Shown piece by piece: positions 45,120-53,315 of a stretch of DNA of 64,000 bases. The stretch is taken from positions 124,001-188,000 of the forward strand of contig NZ_FNPV01000002.1 in the NCBI RefSeq assembly GCF_900107405.1, given 5' to 3'. The position numbers and the translations under genes were made by a program. The notes under the pieces were generated by a model. The model saw only the letters and a program-made list of their open reading frames with translations, did not search any database and was not told where the DNA came from. Numbering within the stretch: the first letter of the stretch is position 1; each line of letters starts with the position of its first letter. Origin of the DNA: Tindallia californiensis. GTDB lineage: Bacteria > Bacillota > Clostridia > Peptostreptococcales > Tindalliaceae.

Positions 45120-45584
45120 ATGGGCCACACACCCTACGGTTACAGAATTGAAAATGGTAAAGCGGTTGTCGATCAGGAAAAATCAGAAAAAATAAAAATG
45201 CTCTTTGAAGCTTATCTATCTGGCGATTCACTGGCCACCGCTGCAAAGAAAGCAGGTATTAAAGCCTTCCATGCCGGAATCGGCAACATACTGAAAAACA
45301 AGAGATATGTCGGAGATGGATTCTACCCTGCAATCATTGATAAAGCTAGCTTTGAAGCTGCGGAAATAGAACGCATGCGTCGGGCTGAAAACCTTGGACG
45401 TATATGGGAAAAGAAAGCACTAATAGAATCTCCTGCTCCCACCTTCTTCTTCATTGCAGAGGGAAATAAACAGTTTGATGATCCTTTTAAGCAGGCAGAA
45501 TACGCCTACAGTCTGATAGAAACGGAGGTGAATGCGAATGGCGGTCAATGCGAATGTAACAGTAATACCCGCAAGGAAGCATAA
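45120..45584 (+). CDS. Small recombinase-domain protein without catalytic domain
   Basis: A 154-residue protein that begins immediately after the previous stop (TGA-ATG). [20 protein letters not shown] and [20 protein letters not shown] match the DNA-binding recombinase domain of large serine recombinases, but no resolvase domain is present. A protein of this kind often stands between two full recombinases in clostridial elements, so it may be an accessory factor. It overlaps the next gene by 47 bp. Confidence 0.78.
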   Translation: MGHTPYGYRIENGKAVVDQEKSEKIKMLFEAYLSGDSLATAAKKAGIKAFHAGIGNILKNKRYVGDGFYPAIIDKASFEAAEIERMRRAENLGRIWEKKALIESPAPTFFFIAEGNKQFDDPFKQAEYAYSLIETEVNANGGQCECNSNTRKEA

Positions 45585-47106
45585 ACGTAAAAGTCCTGAT
45601 GAAGAAAAGCCCAAGCTACGAGTAGCCGCCTATTGCAGAGTATCTACTGATAGTGATGAACAGGCCACAAGCTACGATGCACAAATTGAACACTACACAG
45701 CCTTCATCAGCGGTCATCCAGACTGGCAGCTGGCAGGGATATTTGCGGATGACGGTATCTCAGGAACCAATACCAAGAAACGCGAAGAGTTTAATCGCCT
45801 GATAGATGAATGCATGGCAGGAAATATCGACATGGTGATAACTAAGTCCATAAGCCGATTTGCCAGAAACACACTAGATTGCCTGAAGTACATCAGGCAG
45901 CTTAAAGATAAGAATATCGCGGTATTTTTCGAGAAGGAAAACATCAATTCCATGGATTCCAAGGGAGAGGTCATGCTTACCATTATGGCTTCTTTAGCTC
46001 AGCAGGAGAGCCAATCACTAAGTCAGAACGTAAAGCTTGGACTTCAATACCGGTACCAACAAGGCGAGATCCAAGTGAACTGCAAATGGTTTCTAGGCTA
46101 CACCAAAGATGAGAATAAGAAGCTGGTCATTGTTCCAGAGGAGGCTGAGATTGTAAAACGCATTTATAGAGAGTACCTTGAAGGGGCCAGCATGCTAAAG
46201 ATTGCCCGAGGACTTGAATCTGATGGCATCAAGAACGGAGCTGGACGAGACAAATGGCACACCAGCAACATCAATCAAATCCTCCGGAATGAAAAATACA
46301 TCGGAGATGCGCTCCTTCAGAAGACCTATACCGTTGACTTTCTTACGAAGAAGCGTGTCAAAAACAATGGCCTTGTCCCTCAGTACTACGTGGAAAATAG
46401 CCATGAAGCCATCATCCCGCGTGAAATTTTCATGCAGGTCCAGGAAGAACTGATCAGAAGGCGCATTGTCCACACCAGTCCAAATGGCAAAAAGAGAACC
46501 TTCAGCAGCAACCACTGCTTCTCTCAAATGATTATTTGCGGCACATGCGGTGAAGTGTTCCGAAGAGTCCACTGGAATAACCGCGGCAAGAAGTCCATCG
46601 TTTGGAGATGCGTCAGCCGCCTTGAAAACACTGGACTATTCTGCGATGCTCGCACGGTTCAAGAAAGCAGCATTGAGCAGATTCTTATAAAAGCCATTAA
46701 TGAAACCTTAGGTGAGAAGGACACCTTCCTATCCATCCTTGAAAACAATATCGCCACGGTAATCAGCCAGGAGAACAATCAGACTCTAGCCGATATCGAT
46801 AAACGCCTAGGAGAACTACAGGCAGAGCTTCTCAAGCTGGCCAGCACAAAATCTGATTATGAGGATGTAGCGGATGAGATCTACTCATTGAGAGAAGAAA
46901 AACAAAGAGTCCAAGTGGACAGCGCTAGCAAGGATGAAATCAAGAAACGTATCGTTGACATGAGCGCCTTCCTCAAAGAGCAGCCCACCATCATTACCGA
47001 ATACGATGAGGCTCTGGTAAGGAGGCTGATTGAAAAGGTCTCTGTTCACGAAGATAAGTTCACTGTGGAGTTCAAATCTGGACTGACCGTTGATATTAAA
47101 GAATAG
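45538..47106 (+). CDS. Large serine recombinase
   Basis: A complete 522-residue site-specific recombinase. The catalytic block is [20 protein letters not shown] (nucleophile Ser at about residue 41), followed by [17 protein letters not shown] ([11 protein letters not shown]) and [17 protein letters not shown]. Then come the recombinase domain, a zinc ribbon (CGTCGEVF...C) and a coiled coil at about 410-490. It belongs to the integrase/transposase group that moves phages and conjugative transposons. Start: ATG 45538, eight bases from GGAGGT. It is the only intact recombinase of this array. Confidence 0.92.
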   Translation: MAVNANVTVIPARKHKRKSPDEEKPKLRVAAYCRVSTDSDEQATSYDAQIEHYTAFISGHPDWQLAGIFADDGISGTNTKKREEFNRLIDECMAGNIDMVITKSISRFARNTLDCLKYIRQLKDKNIAVFFEKENINSMDSKGEVMLTIMASLAQQESQSLSQNVKLGLQYRYQQGEIQVNCKWFLGYTKDENKKLVIVPEEAEIVKRIYREYLEGASMLKIARGLESDGIKNGAGRDKWHTSNINQILRNEKYIGDALLQKTYTVDFLTKKRVKNNGLVPQYYVENSHEAIIPREIFMQVQEELIRRRIVHTSPNGKKRTFSSNHCFSQMIICGTCGEVFRRVHWNNRGKKSIVWRCVSRLENTGLFCDARTVQESSIEQILIKAINETLGEKDTFLSILENNIATVISQENNQTLADIDKRLGELQAELLKLASTKSDYEDVADEIYSLREEKQRVQVDSASKDEIKKRIVDMSAFLKEQPTIITEYDEALVRRLIEKVSVHEDKFTVEFKSGLTVDIKE

Positions 47107-47116
47107 AATGAAGTAA

Positions 47117-47145
47117 GGCACTCTACAAAGTTAATGTAGGGTGCC
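47117..47145 (+). terminator. Terminator of the recombinase array
   Basis: GGCACTCTACA / TGTAGGGTGCC stem with a 7-nt loop and a T-rich tail, 10 bp past the recombinase stop. Confidence 0.85.
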
Positions 47146-47187
47146 TCTCTTATTTATTTTTTATGTTACATCATACAACATAGAAAA

Positions 47188-47367
47188 CTATGCTTTTGGG
47201 TTTCCTTTACCCTTAGTCACTATCAATGTAATTACAGCTGGAGCCGCGGCCAAAATAAAACCTCCAACTTTTTTTGCACCTTTTCCAATCTTTGAAGCTC
47301 TCTTTGCTAAACAGTGGGCGCAAATAAAACCTTCATTTTCTTTTCCACAATCCACGCATCTACTCAT
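47188..47367 (-). CDS. Zinc-ribbon plus membrane-helix microprotein
   Basis: A 59-residue protein with a CxxC...CxxC zinc ribbon (CVDCGKENEGFICAHC), a basic stretch (KRASKIGKGAKK) and one hydrophobic helix (VGGFILAAAPAVITLIV). ATG 47367 follows GGAGGAAT and overlaps the stop of the preceding gene by 8 bp, so the two are coupled. The role is unknown. Confidence 0.7.
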   Translation of the reverse strand: MSRCVDCGKENEGFICAHCLAKRASKIGKGAKKVGGFILAAAPAVITLIVTKGKGNPKA

Positions 47368-48412
47368 ATATATATTCCTCCAATAATTTCTTCCCCGGAA
47401 CTTCAACCGATATATAATCTACATTATTAAGTAAAGCTTTCTGATTATAGTTTTCTATAATGTCAATATAATCATGTGGATGTGTATACCAACATTTTTG
47501 ATTATCAACATTTCCTTCTAGTACAATTCTTGACATAGGAATCATTGATTCAGCATAATTTTCAATTAGTACTTTAGCAGGTTCGAATACCTTTGGAAGC
47601 ACTTCCGTACTCCCCAATCTTTCGTATGCGGTTGCTAATAAATTAGTTGCATAAATGTATGCTTGGAAGCTCTCCTGCAGTTCATTAAAAGTATCATCAA
47701 TTTTATCATAAAATTTGCCATCGAAGAGACATTTAATAGTCAAGTGAATCTTGTTATTTGGTATTGACACACGATTTTTCATCTCTTCTTGAAAATACAA
47801 CTCTAGCTGAGAACGACCATTATTCAAGCTGCTTATTGCTCCAAGAATTAATTGTTCTCTCCTCGGATTGTTCTCTGAAATTTCTAACGCCTGTTCAAGT
47901 TGATTCCTACCAGAAACAATTAAACCAATTCTATCAATAACTTGTCCTCGTTTTATATCTTTAGAAATTGCTTGAATTTCTGAAAGCATTTCAGATATAT
48001 CAGCTAACTGTTTTTGAATTGCAATATTTGCAACATTCGTAGATAGACTTTGTAACTTTTGAGATTGAGTAGGATCAATTTGTTCAAGCCGAAGTTGATG
48101 GACAATGTTCTTATTTGCTGGAGCAGTTTTATCAATTATTGTCGAAAGTAAATCTCCAGATTTAGTTTTCATAATATCAAACTGCCCACTATTAATTTTA
48201 TCTAGGACATCTTTAGGGAATTTCGCTATATAAATTTTGTCGGGGTCAATAATATCTTTTAAGCTATTTATACCAGATGCTACTTCAGATAACAGAGCTC
48301 CAATATTGTTTTGTCTATCAATAATAGAATTGTTAACTTCATTGAAAATTACTGGTGAATCATATACTTTTTGCGCAATCATATTTTTATCCGTTATAAT
48401 AATCTCTTTCAA
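47360..48412 (-). CDS. Unknown helical protein of the accessory region
   Basis: A 350-residue protein of unrecognised family. Residues about 95-200 look like a long coiled coil (SEMLSEIQAISKDIKRG and neighbours) and residues 250-330 like a helical repeat. No membrane segment, no enzymatic motif. The start is TTG behind AAGGGGGGG. It forms a two-gene unit with the zinc-ribbon microprotein, oriented against the recombinases. Such soluble-plus-membrane pairs occur in defence islands, but I have no direct evidence for that role. Confidence 0.7.
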   Translation of the reverse strand: MKEIIITDKNMIAQKVYDSPVIFNEVNNSIIDRQNNIGALLSEVASGINSLKDIIDPDKIYIAKFPKDVLDKINSGQFDIMKTKSGDLLSTIIDKTAPANKNIVHQLRLEQIDPTQSQKLQSLSTNVANIAIQKQLADISEMLSEIQAISKDIKRGQVIDRIGLIVSGRNQLEQALEISENNPRREQLILGAISSLNNGRSQLELYFQEEMKNRVSIPNNKIHLTIKCLFDGKFYDKIDDTFNELQESFQAYIYATNLLATAYERLGSTEVLPKVFEPAKVLIENYAESMIPMSRIVLEGNVDNQKCWYTHPHDYIDIIENYNQKALLNNVDYISVEVPGKKLLEEYIYE

Positions 48413-48483
48413 AACCTTCCCCCCCTTTATAATACCATTCTATTTTATAAAACTTGTTCTTTCAATCCTAAACTTTCAACCGA

Positions 48484-48573
48484 AACATCCATTCTGCTCT
48501 GTACGGACCCTCTGACATTCAATCTGTTATGTACGGGGACACTGACATCTAATCCGTTCTGTACGGGGCATTT
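48484..48573. repeat. Three tandem copies of a 30-bp repeat
   Basis: The units begin at 48484, 48514 and 48544 and share CAT..AATC.GTT.TGTACGGGGACACT with several changes. The period of 30 keeps a reading frame on the minus strand (PVQNGLDVSV / PVHNRLNVRG / SVQSRMDVSV), but no start signal supports translation. With the flanks, it accounts for much of the gene-free stretch 48413-48868. Confidence 0.8.
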
Positions 48574-48652
48574 AGCCCCTCTTGGACTAGTTTCCGCAGA
48601 GTAAAAAATCATCGTTTTTCTAACAAACTTATTTATCACTAAAAACCCCGAA

Positions 48653-48671
48653 AAGGCTTATATCAAGCCTT
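48653..48671 (-). terminator. Hairpin downstream of the RlmD-tail remnant
   Basis: AAGGCTT / AAGCCTT stem with a 5-nt loop, followed on the minus strand by TTCGGGGTTTTT. It lies about 17 bp past the stop of the displaced RlmD tail and is a plausible original rlmD terminator. Confidence 0.6.
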
Positions 48672-48687
48672 CCCCGAGCACACTTCT

Positions 48688-48726
48688 TTATTTTCTTGAC
48701 ATCAATACCACCGTCTCAACATGAAA
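48688..48726 (-). other. Displaced C-terminal tail of RlmD, candidate attR
   Basis: The minus strand reads FHVETVVLMSRK and a stop. The rlmD gene at 53316 ends HVECVVLMSRV, and the two share an 11-bp exact direct repeat (CTTGACATCAA, 48695-48705 and 53323-53333). Homology stops right at FHVE upstream. This is what remains when an element integrates at the 3' end of a gene and provides a new tail. Confidence 0.75.
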
Positions 48727-48868
48727 TACTTAGGCTATTTTACACATCTTCATAATCCTCATTTTTCCCTGTATTTATGCGATTTTGCAATTGATTCCGT
48801 CTTATCGAGCCTTTATTTCTGATTAGGCTATTTTGAATTTTTTATTTTTCTGTAAATCTAATTAACCC

Positions 48869-49552
48869 TTAATAGAACTTTATCAATTCACACTCATAAA
48901 TAAATTTTCCACATTCTTTATCTTTGTACGGATAAGAAGATAATCCTAAAAACATATTTGGAAACAGTAACATTTCTTCCTCATTTCTTATCGTTACTGA
49001 ATTTACATATACCCCGATGGTTTCTTTTTTTACATATATTTTTAGCAAATTATTCTCTGATGCATATGCTTCACTTTGCTTTACAATATCCTTAATTAAA
49101 CTTGTGCTCATAAACCCCTTTTCTTGAATAGGTGTTGGTCTATCTCTTTTGTTTTCTTCTATAAGATTTCCAATGAACTCATCACTTACCAATCTATATA
49201 ATATTACATCACAAGGAATTCTTGGAGCACTACACAAAATAATCGATAAAATATCCGCCATTTCTCTATATAAATGCTCATCACTGTCTGCACCATTCCT
49301 TAAATAATCATTTATTTGTCGGTAAGAATAACCACAATAGCATTCTATAGGAGCGGTACAAAGGTTATTTTTAATTGTATTACCAGCAAGTTCCATCATT
49401 TTTTTATATGTATCTGCCCACTTCGAATAATGTCTCATCCCCCAATCGCGAGCTTCCTTTTCATTTTTAAATTCAATATATTGATCTTTATTCCTTATAG
49501 TCCAATGTAATTCTCCATATCTTCTTTTATTTATAGTTTTCATAATATACAC
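48869..49552 (-). CDS. ADP-ribosyltransferase-like protein
   Basis: A 227-residue protein whose C-terminal half fits the R-S-E class of mono-ADP-ribosyltransferases. The Arg is in VILYRLVSD, the STS motif in EKGFMSTSL, and the ExE motif in RNEEEMLLFPN. The layout resembles the exoenzyme family of C2/iota-like toxins, but no secretion signal is seen, so the target is probably inside the cell. The N-terminal half is helical with several Cys and Tyr. GTG 49552 follows GGGTGG at seven bases. It is 44 bp downstream of a serine recombinase and may be a toxin or an antiphage effector. Confidence 0.72.
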   Translation of the reverse strand: MYIMKTINKRRYGELHWTIRNKDQYIEFKNEKEARDWGMRHYSKWADTYKKMMELAGNTIKNNLCTAPIECYCGYSYRQINDYLRNGADSDEHLYREMADILSIILCSAPRIPCDVILYRLVSDEFIGNLIEENKRDRPTPIQEKGFMSTSLIKDIVKQSEAYASENNLLKIYVKKETIGVYVNSVTIRNEEEMLLFPNMFLGLSSYPYKDKECGKFIYECELIKFY

Positions 49553-49596
49553 AGAACTACCACCCTTATTGCTTTCAGATTTTCTTTACAAACTTA

Positions 49597-50529
49597 TTAT
49601 TCTTTACATTTTTTTGAGCTATATTTAGTACCTTTTCTTTTCTTCTCATTTCCATCCTTAACTACATTACTTCTACTTGCTTTTTCAATCTGTATTGCCT
49701 TAAACATCTCACCGATTATAATAGGTGGATTATTATTTTCGGATACATAATGAACTTCATTCTTCCCTGAATTTAATAATCTAACTATTCCTATATATTT
49801 TTCGTTGCTCAGCATAACATCAATAGTTCTTTTACTCCACTTATCTTTTCCTGTTGGTGATTTAATTTCAAGTCTTTCCAATTCTTCAATTATTCCTATA
49901 ATACTTTTACCTTGAAGGTATAAGTCAAATATTAGCTGAACATTTTTAGCCTCTTCATCATCGATAATTAGGCTACCATCAACATCATTTTTATAACCAT
50001 AACATTTACGGTTATATAGCTTTGATGTTCCTTGTGCCGCTCTTTGTTTAATACCCCATTTTATATTATCGCTTCTTGATTCATTTTCGGCTTGTGCTAT
50101 AGCTTCGATGATAGAAATCATGAGTTCACTATCTGTATTTGCAGTATCTAAGTCTTCTTGCTCAAATATTACACGCACTCCTAATGTCTTTAGCTGATTT
50201 AAGGCTTCAAGTGTATCCACTGTATCCCTGCCAAATCTACTAATACTCTTAGTTAATATAATGTCTAGATTACGGGACTTACATTCTTGAAGCATACGAT
50301 CAAATTCTTTACGAGAAGAACCTGATTTACTGGATGCTATGTCCATATAAACATCAACAAGAAGCCATTGTGGTGTGGCCGCAGTTAATCTGGTAAGAGC
50401 AGATACCTGTGCAGAAAGGCTTTTTAGTTGTTCAGAACTATTACTACTGACTCTACAGTATATACCTACTCTTCTTTCTCTCTTTGGAGGTTTGGGTGGT
50501 ATGAAATGTACTCGTGGGTTACCTGACAT
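49597..50529 (-). CDS. Serine recombinase of the rlmD island
   Basis: A 310-residue serine recombinase. VGIYCRVSSNSSEQLKSL has the catalytic Ser; TKSISRFGRDTVDTLE and EDLDTANTDSELMISIIE complete the resolvase domain; a recombinase domain follows (YNRKCYGYKNDVDGSLII, MLSNEKYIGIVRL). It stops before the zinc ribbon and coiled coil of longer relatives, and ends in a Lys-rich tail. As the only recombinase between the two RlmD tails, it is the best candidate for the integrase of that island. Confidence 0.9.
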   Translation of the reverse strand: MSGNPRVHFIPPKPPKRERRVGIYCRVSSNSSEQLKSLSAQVSALTRLTAATPQWLLVDVYMDIASSKSGSSRKEFDRMLQECKSRNLDIILTKSISRFGRDTVDTLEALNQLKTLGVRVIFEQEDLDTANTDSELMISIIEAIAQAENESRSDNIKWGIKQRAAQGTSKLYNRKCYGYKNDVDGSLIIDDEEAKNVQLIFDLYLQGKSIIGIIEELERLEIKSPTGKDKWSKRTIDVMLSNEKYIGIVRLLNSGKNEVHYVSENNNPPIIIGEMFKAIQIEKASRSNVVKDGNEKKRKGTKYSSKKCKE

Positions 50530-50610
50530 ATTGTACCCCCTTACATTTATCGATTAACTCCATACTCTTTTTCACGCTTTAGAGGTTTTGGTGGTATGAA
50601 ATATACTTTG
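50487..50610 (-). repeat. Duplicated recombinase 5' end
   Basis: GGTGGTATGAAATNTACT and its surroundings occur at 50487-50515 (start of the recombinase, coding RVHFIPPKPPKRE) and again at 50582-50610 (coding KVYFIPPKPLKREKEYG then a stop). The second copy is a leftover N-terminus of a paralogous recombinase, lying in the gap before the CBASS effector. Confidence 0.7.
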
Positions 50611-50696
50611 GAACTTTTAGAAATACAGCATCTTCCTTATATAACATATTCCAACTACCCAAAAATTGGATCTTATATTAATGATTAAATTGACTT

Positions 50697-51596
50697 CTAT
50701 GGCTGAACTGTTATTGTCTCTTTGTGTTTGTTACGCCTCATTAATTTGTCTGTGTTTTCACTCAGAATTTTAGGTGTATGATTAGCAATATCGTCTTCAA
50801 GGTCATTAGTTCTAAACTTCACACCAAGTGATTTAATCTCATCGGCAGTTGCAAAGCGATACTTGTTACAGTCTACCCCCATGAGGTTTTTGAACAATTG
50901 TTCTTGCGCATCTGACAATTGAACCTCAATAATATCCGCCAAAAGCAATTCATAATGGTTAAATACACTACCATACTCAACATTAGTCATATGCCTACCA
51001 CAGAATTTATACGATAACGCACCAAATGCACTTTTATCCAAAATCTCAGTTGAAAACATCTCTTCGACAAACTCCCTACTAAGATTTGATATATTTTCCC
51101 GATGCTGCGTCTTATTAAACCTTCGAACAAACTTCCTCAAGTATTCATTTTTTACCAGCAATCTATAGTCGCGCTTTGTGATTCTGTCTACTGGAATTCT
51201 GTCATCATTTTCAACTGGGATATTATCTCTCAGATAGTTCGCCTCTTCTTGGGTAAATTTGTACGCCCCACCTACTGGCTGATATTTCTTTGTTCGACCA
51301 TTCCGTACTAACAAGTACTTCCCATCAACTTTTATTCTAAATAAGTAAGCAAATGAAATCCTGATAATAGTATTTTTTTGCAGAATACCAGCCCTATTTA
51401 ATTTTCGCTGAGATGATTTCCAGTTCTCATTATCAGTTAAATCAATAATGCTCGGAATAAGATATGGAATTGATATGCCCGAAATCAAACTGCCAAGCAT
51501 AGGGCCTACCGGAATTGACTTTAGTTCAGATAAAATTGCACATGTAGCAGCACCAACTGAGATTAGAAGCAAAAATAGCATCTTTATTATTTTCAT
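50697..51596 (-). CDS. CBASS effector: two-TM NUDIX-like protein (Cap16-like)
   Basis: Two N-terminal membrane helices (residues about 4-24 and 31-50) lead into a domain with IRISFAYLFRIKVDGKYLLV and NGRTKKYQPVGGAYKF, the profile of the SMODS-associated NUDIX domain. The classical NUDIX box is incomplete: only the REFVEE part is recognisable, so nucleotide binding is more likely than hydrolysis. In CBASS such proteins bind the cyclic nucleotide and damage the inner membrane to stop phage spread. It starts 17 bp after the CD-NTase stop on the same strand. Confidence 0.78.
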   Translation of the reverse strand: MKIIKMLFLLLISVGAATCAILSELKSIPVGPMLGSLISGISIPYLIPSIIDLTDNENWKSSQRKLNRAGILQKNTIIRISFAYLFRIKVDGKYLLVRNGRTKKYQPVGGAYKFTQEEANYLRDNIPVENDDRIPVDRITKRDYRLLVKNEYLRKFVRRFNKTQHRENISNLSREFVEEMFSTEILDKSAFGALSYKFCGRHMTNVEYGSVFNHYELLLADIIEVQLSDAQEQLFKNLMGVDCNKYRFATADEIKSLGVKFRTNDLEDDIANHTPKILSENTDKLMRRNKHKETITVQP

Positions 51597-51613
51597 TTGA
51601 AATCAGCCCCCTC

Positions 51614-52993
51614 TCAACTTACTCCAATTGGAACATTCACATGACCTATCGCCACACATACTCCATTCTTTATTAAATAACATTCAATATAATGCGGTCC
51701 GTGAAATTTGGAATTTTCTGTTATTTCTTTTCCTCTATCTTGAATTTGACCACGGATTTCATTGCGTAACTCAGCTTCACTTCCCACATTTAGTACCTTC
51801 CATAGAATCTTGTCATAAGATGGACAGTTGGTGTACCCAATCTTGCATTTCACAGAAAAGTTATACGGAATAAACCTTTTAAAAGATGTGGCATACTTAT
51901 CCAAGTATTCAAAAATTGACATCAATCTAAAACCATTACCAGATACTTTGCAGTCAATCGTTACATCATATTGCTCATATACAGGGTATAAATCTTCAAT
52001 AAATTCTTCCGTATCATTAAATATTTGAGATTTACGAACACTATAGCTTTCGCTTATTACTTTCTCCTCTAATTTTTCCCAATAAGAATGATTAAAGAAT
52101 TTATTCCATGCTTTTACCGCTTTATTATAAGTACACCCCGCATCGAACAATACGTCTAACACTTTTAAATTAGACTCAAGACGGTTTTTCCAATTATTCA
52201 TTCTATAGCGATCAACATCACGAGTAACCAATGCCCTCCCATTGTCAACCGGAGCCTCAACCTCAGTACTGCCATTAATGCGGTCAACAATTGCTTGCAT
52301 AGTATGATAAAAGAGTTCATCTAGACGTGAGTACTCTGCAGCAAATTTTTCATCACATAGAACTGTTTGAATTAATCCACTTGGCATATTTTTCCAATAT
52401 TCTCGTGATTTACAAAACATCTTAGATAGTCGTATAACCTTTCGGAGATTATCGCCCTTGTCCTTTATTTCTCCGATAAACCATTTTTCTAGTGCATTCA
52501 AATGTCTGTCTGACCACTCACCGCCTGCATGTTCATAAATATAGTCCTTATCCTCTGAATCTTCCTTATATCTTTTAAAAATTGCAAAGTCCACATGGTA
52601 GCCTGTCGATGTATAATTCAAACGAACACAACTTGTCTTTACATCCGGATATTCTGCAAATTGTTTTGTCTTTCTCTTTAGTGCATCTGCAACCATATTC
52701 CTGGTAGCAAGAGGTCCCAGGTTGTTAAGATTATTTGATTCAAACACTATACCAACATCAATGTCATAATCATTTTTGTCATTTTGAACAGTAGTGTACA
52801 TAGCCATACTGCCTTGTATCCTGTCCTCTGCAACCTTATAGTCTTTGCCTTTTTCATTATTGTATTCTAATAAGCCATCCTTCAATCGCTTTATATTCAA
52901 CTTTCGTTTTTCCCTAAGTTCACTCTGTTCTGTTGCTGGAAGCACAACTTCCCTACGATAGAACTTATTAAATTCTTTCGAACAATCATACAT
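51614..52993 (-). CDS. CD-NTase (cGAS/DncV-like nucleotidyltransferase)
   Basis: A 459-residue CD-NTase that would make a cyclic oligonucleotide on phage infection. The nucleotidyltransferase signature is complete: QGSMAMYTT (Gly61-Ser62), YDIDVGIVF (Asp77, Asp79) and VDFAIF (Asp135). A helical sensor-like domain with PSGLIQTVLCDE follows. The last third (FRLMSIFEYLDKY, then GPHYIECYLIKNGVCVAIG) may be an adenylate-sensing type C-terminal domain. ATG 52993 with AAGGGGGGAG is chosen over the earlier in-frame codon. No E1/E2/JAB or HORMA/TRIP genes follow, so this is a minimal two-gene system. Confidence 0.88.
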   Translation of the reverse strand: MYDCSKEFNKFYRREVVLPATEQSELREKRKLNIKRLKDGLLEYNNEKGKDYKVAEDRIQGSMAMYTTVQNDKNDYDIDVGIVFESNNLNNLGPLATRNMVADALKRKTKQFAEYPDVKTSCVRLNYTSTGYHVDFAIFKRYKEDSEDKDYIYEHAGGEWSDRHLNALEKWFIGEIKDKGDNLRKVIRLSKMFCKSREYWKNMPSGLIQTVLCDEKFAAEYSRLDELFYHTMQAIVDRINGSTEVEAPVDNGRALVTRDVDRYRMNNWKNRLESNLKVLDVLFDAGCTYNKAVKAWNKFFNHSYWEKLEEKVISESYSVRKSQIFNDTEEFIEDLYPVYEQYDVTIDCKVSGNGFRLMSIFEYLDKYATSFKRFIPYNFSVKCKIGYTNCPSYDKILWKVLNVGSEAELRNEIRGQIQDRGKEITENSKFHGPHYIECYLIKNGVCVAIGHVNVPIGVS

Positions 52994-53315
52994 GATATCT
53001 CCCCCCTTAAATTCCAACTGCAACAGGTTTTTTATAAATACTTTTCTAGTTCTATTTCAACACTCTAAGCTAACTATAATCTTATCATACTTTAATCATG
53101 ATGATTAGCCTATTTTCACATCTATCTTATCTCCACAACCCTCCTAATTCATCTAATCTGTCAACTCTACCCTATCACCTTAAAGGTAGTTGATATGTTA
53201 CCCTAAACAAGAAAAATGAGGGTTTCTAAGCATTATCAACTCTAGAAAATCATCTAGAAAAATTAACTATACTTGGAAACCCTTGATTTATAAATGTTTT
53301 AAATACACTCTATTT
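52994..53315. other. Gene-free stretch at the right end of the island
   Basis: About 320 bp of AT-rich sequence between the CD-NTase and rlmD. It contains an 11-bp inverted repeat with one mismatch (GGGTTTCTAAG at 53220, CTTGGAAACCC at 53273) that could be a recombinase binding site or terminator. No open frame or RNA gene was seen. Confidence 0.5.

Noticed and set aside
48484..48573. The 30-bp repeats as a CRISPR array
   Set aside because: The units are directly adjacent with no spacers, they diverge, and no cas genes are in the window.
48445..48639. 64-residue open frame with 10-residue repeats as a gene
   Set aside because: It exists only because the DNA repeat length is a multiple of three, and there is no good start site.
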